This document shows, piece by piece, positions 1-5,201 of a stretch of DNA of 5,201 bases. A program made the position numbers and the translations under genes. Numbering within the stretch: position 1 is the stretch's first letter; each line of letters opens with the position of its first letter. The notes under the pieces are model-generated. The model was given only the letters and a program-made list of their open reading frames with translations, did no database searches and was not told the DNA's origin. Source of the DNA: Rhodoferax sp. (GTDB lineage: Bacteria; Pseudomonadota; Gammaproteobacteria; Burkholderiales; Burkholderiaceae); the NCBI GenBank assembly GCA_020048295.1, contig JAIFMT010000123.1, positions 1-5,201 of the forward strand. The letters are read 5' to 3'.

Positions 1-415
1 TGAAGTCGCGGTCGCGCATCACGTAGAGCTGAAACCAGAACGGGTGCCCGCCGGTCTCGGCAGCCACATCTTCAATCGAGCAGATGCTCATGGTCGATAG
101 CGTGAATGGCACGCCGAACTTTTTGGCCGCGTTGGCCGCCTTGATCTCGCCATCGGCACACTGCATGCCAGTCAGACCAGTGGGCGCCATTGCCACCGGC
201 ATGGCGACTTTCTGGCCGATCATGGTGCTGGCGGTGCTGCGGTTTTCCATGTTGATGGCGACGCGTTGGCGCAGCTTGATTCTCTGGAAGTCGTCACTGT
301 TGGCACGATAGGTGCTCTCAGTCCAACTGCCAGAATCGGCGTAGTCGTAAAACATGCGCGGCACGCGGGCTTTGGCCAAAAGTCGCAGGTCTTCAATGTG
401 GGTGATCACGGGCAT
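1..415 (-). CDS. FMN-dependent alpha-hydroxy-acid dehydrogenase, L-lactate dehydrogenase (LldD) type; N-terminal part, cut by window edge
   Basis: The reverse strand from an ATG at 415 reads 138 codons without a stop and runs off the left edge. Enzymes of this family use FMN to oxidise an L-2-hydroxy acid such as lactate to the 2-keto acid; the LldD branch passes electrons to membrane quinones. Visible family marks are a tyrosine in an FYDYADSGSW segment (residues 22-31), MAPTGLTGMQ (76-85), LSTMSICSIEDV (106-117) and WFQLYV (127-132), the last holding the Gln and Tyr of the flavin and substrate site. It aligns well, from memory, with E. coli LldD. The catalytic His/Arg half lies outside the window, so the exact substrate cannot be fixed; other 2-hydroxy-acid oxidases are possible. 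The start is supported by AAAGGAG (complement of 424-430) 8 nt upstream. It is divergent from the FAD oxidoreductase at 517. Confidence 0.9.
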   Translation of the reverse strand, partial: MPVITHIEDLRLLAKARVPRMFYDYADSGSWTESTYRANSDDFQRIKLRQRVAINMENRSTASTMIGQKVAMPVAMAPTGLTGMQCADGEIKAANAAKKFGVPFTLSTMSICSIEDVAAETGGHPFWFQLYVMRDRDF

Positions 416-451
416 GACAAAGGCTCCTTTGGAGACTCTGGATGTTACGGG

Positions 452-481
452 GCCACTTGAGTCGCTGGTTTGAAAAGTGGC
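452..481. repeat. Inverted repeat in divergent control region, possible operator
   Basis: GCCACTT at 452-458 is matched by its exact reverse complement AAGTGGC at 475-481, with a 16-nt spacer. Half-site centres are 23 bp apart, about two helical turns, which suits a dimeric regulator. The right arm overlaps a possible -35 box of the plus-strand gene, and the whole repeat lies about 40 bp upstream of the start of the minus-strand gene. The match is seen directly; an operator role is inference, and a 7-bp dyad can arise by chance. Confidence 0.35.
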
Positions 482-497
482 GTTGGCCGCATGAAAT
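470..497 (+). promoter_or_regulatory. Possible sigma-70 promoter for the DauA-like gene
   Basis: TTGAAA (470-475) matches five of six bases of the -35 consensus. After a 16-nt spacer, TGAAAT (492-497) matches four of six of the -10 consensus. Transcription would start near 504, giving a very short leader before the ATG at 517. The sequence around 491-504 is A/T-rich against a GC-rich background. No convincing -35/-10 pair was found for the opposite gene, apart from a lone TAACAT (complement of 442-447). Confidence 0.3.
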
Positions 498-504
498 TAA
501 TTGT

Positions 505-510
505 GAAGGG
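505..510 (+). promoter_or_regulatory. Ribosome binding site that decides the start at 517
   Basis: GAAGGG lies 6 nt before the ATG at 517. An in-frame ATG at 442 also has a GGAG (431-434) at good spacing, but it would add 25 residues that are not family-like in front of the dinucleotide-binding strand. The downstream start gives a length and N-terminus matching DauA, so it is preferred. Confidence 0.55.
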
Positions 511-516
511 CATTGG

Positions 517-1656
517 ATGCAAAAAACAGAGGTGTTGATCGTAGGTGCCGGCATGGCGGGTGCCTCACTGGCGTATTTCTTGGCTCCGCACAGCCAAGTG
601 ACCTTGCTGGAGTGGGAGTCCCAGCCGGGCTACCACGCCACCGGCCGCTCGGCGGCGCTGTACTCTGAAACCTATGGCAACGCCACCGTGCGCGCCATCA
701 CCACGGCGGCCAAGGCTTTTTACTTTGATCCGCCCAGTGGTTTTTCGCCTTACCCGCTGGTGACACCGCGTGGCGCACTGATTGTGGGCACGGCGGCCGA
801 CCATGATGCGTTGCGCGCCTTGTTGCCAGACATGCAGGCGCTGGTGCCCAATGTGCAGTGGTGGGCGCAAGAACAGATCCTGCAGCACGTGCCGGTGGTG
901 CGCCCGGAGTTTGCCGCCTGTGGCATTTACGAGCCCGATGCCATGGACATGGATGTGCACGGCATTCACCAGGGTTTTTTGCGCGGTGCCAAAGCAGCCG
1001 GGGCCAGGCTGGTGTGTGATGCCCAGGCGCGCTCAATCTGCCGTGAGGCCGGTGGCTGGCGCGTGGAGACGCCTGCGGGCAGTTTCTGGGCACAGGTGTT
1101 GGTGAATGCCGCCGGGGCCTGGTGTGACGAGTTGGCGCAGCTCGCTGGGGTTGCCCCGGTCGGCCTGCAACCCAAGCGCCGCACCGCTTTCACCTGCGAC
1201 GGCCCGTCAGACTGCGATATCGGCGCGTGGCCATTGGTGATTGATGCGCAGGAGAGTTTTTATTTCAAGCCCGATGCCGGGGTGTTGCTGGTCTCGCCTG
1301 CCAACGAAGACCCGGTGAGCCCGCAGGACGTGCAGCCCGAAGAACTTGACGTGGCGATTGCTGTGGACCGGGTTGAAACGGTGACCACGCTGCAAATCCG
1401 AAAGATCAAACGCCAATGGGCGGGTTTGCGCTCGTTTGTGGCCGACAAAACCCCGGTGGTGGGTTTTGCGCCGGACGCGCCGGGCTTTTTCTGGCTGGCG
1501 GGGCAAGGCGGTTACGGCATTCAGACGGCACCGGCCATGGGGGAACTGGCAGCGGCGTTGGTGCGGGGGCTGCCGGTGCCCGCCGCTCTGGCGGTGTTGG
1601 GCGTGCGAGCGCAGGACGTGTCCCCGGCGCGGCCCGGGTTGACCGACATGGCGTAA
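517..1656 (+). CDS. FAD-dependent D-amino-acid dehydrogenase-like oxidoreductase (DAO family, DauA-related)
   Basis: This 379-aa protein is collinear, as recalled, with Pseudomonas aeruginosa D-arginine dehydrogenase DauA (375 aa), an FAD enzyme that oxidises D-amino acids to imino acids that hydrolyse to 2-keto acids. The N-terminal Rossmann fingerprint is VLIVGAGMAG (6-15), with an acidic residue ending the second strand at about 32. GYHATGRSAA (38-47), LVNAAGAWCDELA (195-207), QPKRRTAF (218-225), WAGLRSFVADKTPVVG (301-316) and GQGGYGIQT (329-337) follow. DauA positions Tyr53, Arg222, Tyr249, Arg305 and Gln336 are all kept. However, the equivalents of DauA His48 and Glu87 are Leu48 and Ala87. 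Glu87 is known to contact the guanidinium group of D-arginine, so a less basic substrate is inferred. No signal peptide is seen, and no dauB partner lies in the window. It is divergent from a 2-hydroxy-acid dehydrogenase and convergent with the c-di-GMP gene. Confidence 0.88.
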   Translation: MQKTEVLIVGAGMAGASLAYFLAPHSQVTLLEWESQPGYHATGRSAALYSETYGNATVRAITTAAKAFYFDPPSGFSPYPLVTPRGALIVGTAADHDALRALLPDMQALVPNVQWWAQEQILQHVPVVRPEFAACGIYEPDAMDMDVHGIHQGFLRGAKAAGARLVCDAQARSICREAGGWRVETPAGSFWAQVLVNAAGAWCDELAQLAGVAPVGLQPKRRTAFTCDGPSDCDIGAWPLVIDAQESFYFKPDAGVLLVSPANEDPVSPQDVQPEELDVAIAVDRVETVTTLQIRKIKRQWAGLRSFVADKTPVVGFAPDAPGFFWLAGQGGYGIQTAPAMGELAAALVRGLPVPAALAVLGVRAQDVSPARPGLTDMA

Positions 1657-1660
1657 GTTT

Positions 1661-1723
1661 TATATGGAAAATCCGCCTTTAGCCCTTTCATCGTATGAGT
1701 CAGCAGCTATTTAAAATATAGTG
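1661..1723. repeat. Possible dispersed Comamonadaceae intergenic repeat
   Basis: The convergent 120-bp gap (1657-1776) holds an A/T-rich segment with TTTAGCCCTT (1678-1687), AGCAGCTAT (1702-1710) and a trailing AAAATATAGTG. TAGC and GCTA, and CTAT (1707-1710) and ATAG (1718-1721), give short dyads. From memory, many intergenic regions of Rhodoferax, Polaromonas and Acidovorax carry an element with the same order of blocks (TAGCCCTT, then GCAGCTAT, then A-rich). Only one copy is in this window, so repetition cannot be shown here. No stem followed by a T-run, which would mark an intrinsic terminator for either gene, was found. The rest of the gap holds an 8-bp palindrome ACGGCCGT (1741-1748) and nothing else recognisable. 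Confidence 0.45.
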
Positions 1724-1776
1724 ATTATGCCCACCGAGGAACGGCCGTGGAGGGACTAAAACCCCCGGTATTGCCG

Positions 1777-4137
1777 TCAGCGCCCGAGCGCAAAGGCCTC
1801 AAACTGGTTCACTGGCAAGGGGCGACTGAAGTAGTAGCCCTGGTAGGTGTGGCAACCCGCCAGGCTCAAAAAATCGCGCTGTGATCCGGTTTCCACCCCT
1901 TCGGCGATCACGCCCAGCCCCAGGCTTTGCGCCAGCGCGATGATGGTTCTGGCGATGGCGGCGTCGTTGGGGTCGGTCAACACGTCACGCACGAAGGACT
2001 TGTCGATCTTCAACTGGTCCAGCGGCAGACGCTTCAGATAGGCCAGCGATGAGTAACCGGTGCCAAAGTCATCCAGCGCAAAGCCAATGCCCTGCGCCTT
2101 CAGCACGGTCATTTTCGAGATGACCTCCTCCATGTCGTCCACCAGCAGGCTTTCGGTCAGCTCCAGCTTGAGCCGTTGCGGGTTGGCCCCGGTGCTGGCC
2201 AGCGCGGCAAGGACCTGGCCGACAAACTCGGGGTGATGAAACTGGCGGGCGCTGACATTGACCGCCACGCTCACCTGGGCCAGACCCGGACGGGTGGCCC
2301 AACTGGCCAACTGTTCGCAGGCCGACACCAGCACCCATTGGCCAATCGAAATGATCAGGCCACTTTCCTCGGCAGCCGGGATGAAGTCGGCCGGTGACAC
2401 CAAACCGTGTGTGGGCCGCTGCCAGCGCAGCAGGGCTTCGGCGCCAATCACCCGCTGGCTGGCATCCACCTGGGCCTGGTAGAACAGGTCGAACTGCCGG
2501 TTGGCGACAGCGGCAGCCAGGTCGGCCTGCAGCGCGGCGGTGGCGGTGACCACCGCCTGCATCTGCGGGTCAAAAAAGCGCAAAGTGTTGCGGCCCTGGT
2601 CCTTGGCGCGGTACATGGCCAGGTCCGCCCGTTTCAGCAGGTCTTCCACGTTGTCCTGGGCCTGGCCAAAAAGCGTGATGCCGATGCTGGCGGTGCTGCG
2701 GTGCGAACTCAGCGCAAGCGGGTACGGCTGGTTCAGCGCTGCCAGTATTTTTTCACCCACTGTTTCGGCATTGGTGGCGGCTTCCTGCGGGTTGCTGCCC
2801 AGGTCTTCGAGCATCACCACAAACTCGTCACCGCCCAGGCGGGCCACGCTGTCGCCTTCACGCACGCAACCAAGCAGGCGCTGTGCCACCTGTTGCAGCA
2901 GCAGATCGCCCATGCTGTGCCCCAGCGTGTCGTTGAGCGTCTTGAAATGGTCCAGGTCAATGAACAACAGGGCCCCCTGACGCGGATGGCGCACCCGGCT
3001 GGCCAGTGCCTGGGTGAGGCGGTCAACCAGCAGCCGCCGGTTGGGCAGGCCGGTCAGGTGGTCAAAAAACGCCAGTTGGGTGATTTCGTTTTCGGCGGCC
3101 TGGCGCCTGGCAACCTCGTCAGACAGGGCCTGATTGCGTTGTTCCAGCTCGGTGCTGTGGCGCGCCGCTTCAGCGTTTTTGGTTTCAATCTGCACCACGC
3201 GCTTGCGCATCCGGTCAATACCAAAGGCGGCCAGCAGCAGCGCCACCAAAAACAGCGACAGCAGCAGCACGTAAGTGGGTGACGCCAGTTGGCCATAGGC
3301 CTCGATTTCAGGTGTCAGAGTCAGCATGGACAGCGGCGAGTCGGGGATGGCGGTGCGCAAGGCCAGCAGGTGCCTGAACTGTGCGACCTCGGACGCCTTT
3401 GATGCATGCATAACCTGGTTTTGTGGCAGCTGGGCAAAGGCCGCTGCTGCGTCACCAAACACGAACGGGGCTTGGTCGGCCCCCGGGATATCGAGCCCGT
3501 CATCGGTGATCAGAAATTCGCGGTATTTGCTTTCTGTGCCCTGCGGCAAATCGCCCGTGATGAGCAGACGTGACAGCAGCCGCAAATCACTGATCGTCAC
3601 CACCTGGCCTACCACCGCATTGCGCTGGACCACCGGCGCACTGGCGGTGATGCGCCAGCGCGCCTGGTCAATCTGAAGCTCAGGCATCTTGAGCAGCACA
3701 GCCAGCTCGGCATCGGTTGCTGCAGATTCTCCAGCCTCAACAACTGGTTTGCCCGGGTTGGCATAAAAGGCGATGTGCTGGTACACCGGCCACCCGCGCA
3801 GGGTTTTTTGCTTGATGTGCTGGATGAAAAGCTGTTCGACCGCATCGAGCGAGACGTTCAGGCCGTACTGCGGCGACATGCCCAGTGCCTGGTTGGCAAG
3901 ATAGGTTTCGATCTCGCGGCTGGCGGCCAGTTCAACCACCGCCTGGCGGCGCTCGGCGATGAAATCCGCCACGGCGGCCGCGCGCCGCTGGCTGTCGGCA
4001 ATCAGGCGGGAGTCGGTGGCAGAGCGCAGGCGCGACTGGGCACCGTACAGGCTCAGGATCAGCACCATCGTGAATGCGGCAAACGCCATTGCAATGACCA
4101 GCGGCCAATGCGCTACCAGGCGGTGGAGTCGTGACAT
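1777..4137 (-). CDS. Membrane-bound diguanylate cyclase/c-di-GMP phosphodiesterase (periplasmic sensor, GGDEF and EAL domains)
   Basis: This 786-aa inner-membrane signalling protein should make cyclic-di-GMP from GTP (GGDEF) and/or cleave it to pGpG (EAL). From the N-terminus it has TM1 (about 11-32), a periplasmic region of about 255 residues (33-287), TM2 (about 288-307), a charged coiled coil (308-352), GGDEF (about 353-520) and EAL (about 535-780). The periplasmic part starts with a long helix and later shows a strand pair ending GQVVTISDL, suggestive of a Cache-type fold (inference). The cyclase motif GGDEF (435-439) is intact, with an RxxD inhibitory site (REGD, 426-429) exactly five residues before it. 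The EAL domain keeps EALLRW (E567), N627, ELTES (E659), DDFGTGYSS (D689, D690), LKID (K710), AEGVET (E746) and Q766, so both halves look active. The ATG at 4137 is chosen. An in-frame TTG at 4152 would add five residues and overlap the stop of the upstream gene as TTGA; neither start has a strong ribosome site. It follows a binding-protein gene and is probably co-transcribed with it. Confidence 0.92.
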   Translation of the reverse strand: MSRLHRLVAHWPLVIAMAFAAFTMVLILSLYGAQSRLRSATDSRLIADSQRRAAAVADFIAERRQAVVELAASREIETYLANQALGMSPQYGLNVSLDAVEQLFIQHIKQKTLRGWPVYQHIAFYANPGKPVVEAGESAATDAELAVLLKMPELQIDQARWRITASAPVVQRNAVVGQVVTISDLRLLSRLLITGDLPQGTESKYREFLITDDGLDIPGADQAPFVFGDAAAAFAQLPQNQVMHASKASEVAQFRHLLALRTAIPDSPLSMLTLTPEIEAYGQLASPTYVLLLSLFLVALLLAAFGIDRMRKRVVQIETKNAEAARHSTELEQRNQALSDEVARRQAAENEITQLAFFDHLTGLPNRRLLVDRLTQALASRVRHPRQGALLFIDLDHFKTLNDTLGHSMGDLLLQQVAQRLLGCVREGDSVARLGGDEFVVMLEDLGSNPQEAATNAETVGEKILAALNQPYPLALSSHRSTASIGITLFGQAQDNVEDLLKRADLAMYRAKDQGRNTLRFFDPQMQAVVTATAALQADLAAAVANRQFDLFYQAQVDASQRVIGAEALLRWQRPTHGLVSPADFIPAAEESGLIISIGQWVLVSACEQLASWATRPGLAQVSVAVNVSARQFHHPEFVGQVLAALASTGANPQRLKLELTESLLVDDMEEVISKMTVLKAQGIGFALDDFGTGYSSLAYLKRLPLDQLKIDKSFVRDVLTDPNDAAIARTIIALAQSLGLGVIAEGVETGSQRDFLSLAGCHTYQGYYFSRPLPVNQFEAFALGR

Positions 4138-4148
4138 GCGCGGGCGGC

Positions 4149-4987
4149 TCAACCAGGTTTGGCGAAAAACTCCGGAAAGTAGCGCCGGATGCCCGGGTAA
4201 TACCGGTCAACCAGTTTGTCGTAGCTGCCATCAGCTTTGATCTGGCGCAGGTAGGTGTTGAAGGCATCTCGCAAATGCGGTGCATCTTTGGGGAACGCCG
4301 TCGCCAACACCTGGTGTTCGGAGATTGGGCCGATCACCTTGATTTGCCCGGCCCATTTTTTCAGGTCAAGGATGGCATCGGGCACATCCAGCAGGGTCAA
4401 CTCGGACTCCTGGCTGAGCAGCGCAGGCACCATTTCATTGAGATTGGTGCTTTTGGTGTAGGCCTTGAGGTCGATGCCGCGGCCCTTGAGCCCGTAGTTG
4501 GCCGGGTCCAGGCAGGTGCGTTCCATCACCAACAGACTTTTTTTGCCGATCAGTGCTTTGGTTTCCCGGATGTCGGCGCTCAGGTCACTGCTGCCTTTGA
4601 TGGGAGCCAGCCGGGCCTGGGCCGGTGCCACCAGCAGCACCTGGGACGGAAACGTGGGTTCGGAATACAGCAACACAGCCTGGCGCCAGGGCAACACGGT
4701 AAATCCGGTGGCGATCAGGTCACCTTTGACCTCAAACGCATGACGTTGTAAAAGTCCGAATACACCAGCCGATATTTCACCCCGATGTGTTGGGCAAAAC
4801 CGCGCGTCAGTTCCACATCGAAGCCATCACCCGCGCCGGTCACAAAGTTGGCGTAACGGATGCCCAGGTGGCGCAATTCACCGCGCCGCTGGATGTCAGC
4901 CAGGTCAGCCGCATTGGCCACGCTGCACAAGCTCAGCGCGAGGGCGCCAGCGCGCAGCAAATTTGTCACCAACGAGGTTGTTTTCAT
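4149..4987 (-). pseudogene. Periplasmic solute-binding protein, family 3 (SBP_bac_3), frameshifted with probable internal deletion
   Basis: Two reading frames together make one exported binding protein. The 5' piece (4987 down to 4715, 90 codons) starts with a signal peptide: Lys2, a hydrophobic core and an ANA cleavage site after residue 26. The mature start, with LADIQRRGELRHLGIRYANF followed by GDGFDVEL, is typical of family 3. It ends in a non-native tail after YNVM. The 3' piece, in another frame and ending at 4149, is native from about FEVKGDLIATGF (near 4736) and includes VLPWRQ, SEPTFPSQ, a TCLDPANYG segment, LLDVPDA and the usual C-terminal DGSYDKLVDRYYPG. As recalled, relatives have about 20 more residues between the NV and KGD positions, so a deletion whose length is not a multiple of three is inferred near 4733-4750. 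AAGGAG (4997-5002 complement) sits 9 nt before the ATG. A GTG at 4697 could nominally start the second piece but would lack a signal peptide. A sequencing error alone would explain the shift but not the missing residues. Confidence 0.8.
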
Positions 4988-5066
4988 AGCCGCTTGCTCC
5001 TTGGGTAGTGCTGTGCAGATGTGATTGACAGGGGGCGGCTGCGGGGGTCAACGCGCTGCCTTGCAA

Positions 5067-5095
5067 ATGTTAGCCCATGGCCGCTTTGAGGTCCA
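5067..5095 (-). promoter_or_regulatory. Possible sigma-70 promoter of the binding-protein/c-di-GMP operon
   Basis: Read on the minus strand, TGGACC (5095-5090) and TAACAT (5072-5067) each match four of six consensus bases and are separated by 17 nt. Transcription would start near 5060, leaving a leader of about 72 nt before the ATG at 4987. A second, weaker option is TTGACC (complement of 5046-5051), which has no good -10. Judged by eye only. Confidence 0.3.
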
Positions 5096-5127
5096 TCTTC
5101 TTTGATTCCCGTCAATGATGTCAGACT

Positions 5128-5183
5128 TGGCGCGCTGCGACGCAGTGTCGCCACGCGTGCATGGGTTGCCGCCTGATGCACGC
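5128..5183. repeat. Two adjacent inverted repeats upstream of the binding-protein operon
   Basis: GCGTGCAT (5155-5162) and ATGCACGC (5176-5183) form a perfect 8-bp stem around a 13-nt loop. Just beside it, TGGCG (5128-5132) pairs with CGCCA (5149-5153), with an inner CTG/CAG pair and an alternative GCGAC (5137-5141)/GTCGC (5147-5151) stem. They could be an operator, or the end of transcription of a gene beyond the right edge; no T-run follows directly, although GGTTTT ends the window. The remainder of 4988-5201 shows no gene I can support. One plus-strand frame from ATG 5115 stays open to the edge but lacks a ribosome site and a recognisable protein. Confidence 0.4.
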
Positions 5184-5201
5184 CCGAGTCGCTTTGGTTT
5201 T

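Noticed and set aside
442..516. Upstream start at 442 for the DauA-like gene, with GGAG at 431-434.
   Set aside because: The 25 extra residues have no family match and would put a tryptophan-rich tail before the FAD-binding strand; the ATG at 517 has its own GAAGGG.
1731..1765. Terminator hairpin between the convergent genes (CCAC/GTGG with a bulge, and GGG/CCC).
   Set aside because: The stems are short or bulged and none is followed by a T-run on either strand.
2407..3282. A 291-codon plus-strand open frame opposite the GGDEF-EAL gene.
   Set aside because: It is antisense to conserved GGDEF/EAL motifs, has no recognisable domain, and is expected as a shadow in GC-rich DNA.
4149..4697. A separate 182-aa gene starting at the GTG at 4697.
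   Set aside because: The frame continues upstream with native family sequence (KGDLIATGF), there is no signal peptide, and the matching N-terminus lies just upstream in another frame. It is the 3' half of a broken gene.
4742..4753. GACGTTGTAAAA is identical to 12 bases of the lacZ-alpha/M13 forward-primer region, suggesting a cloning-vector junction at the frameshift.
   Set aside because: The match stops after 12 bases on both sides and the same bases encode the family-like DFYNV segment, so chance is the simpler explanation.
4984..5181. A 65-codon minus-strand open frame upstream of the binding-protein gene.
   Set aside because: It needs a GTG start inside a hairpin, has arginine-rich low-information composition, no ribosome site, and overlaps the true ATG by four bases in another frame.
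5077..5201. A 13-codon plus-strand leader (5077-5118) ending at an ATGA that opens a frame from 5115 to the window edge.
   Set aside because: Neither start has a ribosome site and the visible residues match no family I know. A divergent gene may exist beyond the edge but cannot be supported here.

Overview
The window reads as ordinary chromosome of a GC-rich betaproteobacterium, most likely a member of Comamonadaceae (Rhodoferax, Polaromonas or Acidovorax-like). This rests on the style of the proteins and on a short A/T-rich element at about 1661-1723 that resembles, from memory, a dispersed intergenic repeat of that family. There is no phage, transposase, CRISPR array, tRNA or rRNA.

Left part (1-1656): two oxidoreductase genes are divergently transcribed from a 101-bp intergenic region. 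On the minus strand is the first 138 codons of an FMN-dependent alpha-hydroxy-acid dehydrogenase of the L-lactate dehydrogenase type, cut by the window edge. On the plus strand is a complete FAD-dependent oxidoreductase (379 aa), collinear with D-arginine dehydrogenase DauA. It keeps the catalytic frame but lacks the acidic residue that recognises the arginine side chain. The shared control region carries a 7-bp inverted repeat (452-481) overlapping a possible -35 box.

Middle (1657-1776): a 120-bp convergent intergenic gap holds the repeat-like element and no clear intrinsic terminator.

Right part (1777-5201, minus strand): an apparent two-gene operon. The first gene encodes an exported family 3 solute-binding protein, but its frame is broken near 4733-4750, where conserved sequence also appears to be missing. 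The second, about 11 bp downstream or overlapping by 4 bp if a TTG start is used, encodes an inner-membrane protein with a large periplasmic sensor domain, a coiled coil and intact GGDEF and EAL domains. No permease or ATPase is seen. The arrangement therefore fits a periplasmic binding protein that reports its ligand to a cyclic-di-GMP enzyme rather than a transporter, comparable to NspS/MbaA of Vibrio cholerae. Here the binding protein looks inactivated, which would leave the membrane receptor orphaned. Upstream (4988-5201) are a possible sigma-70 promoter and a cluster of dyad symmetries; no confident gene was found there.

The most interesting points are the binding-protein/c-di-GMP enzyme pair with its broken sensor gene, and the altered substrate pocket of the DauA-like enzyme.
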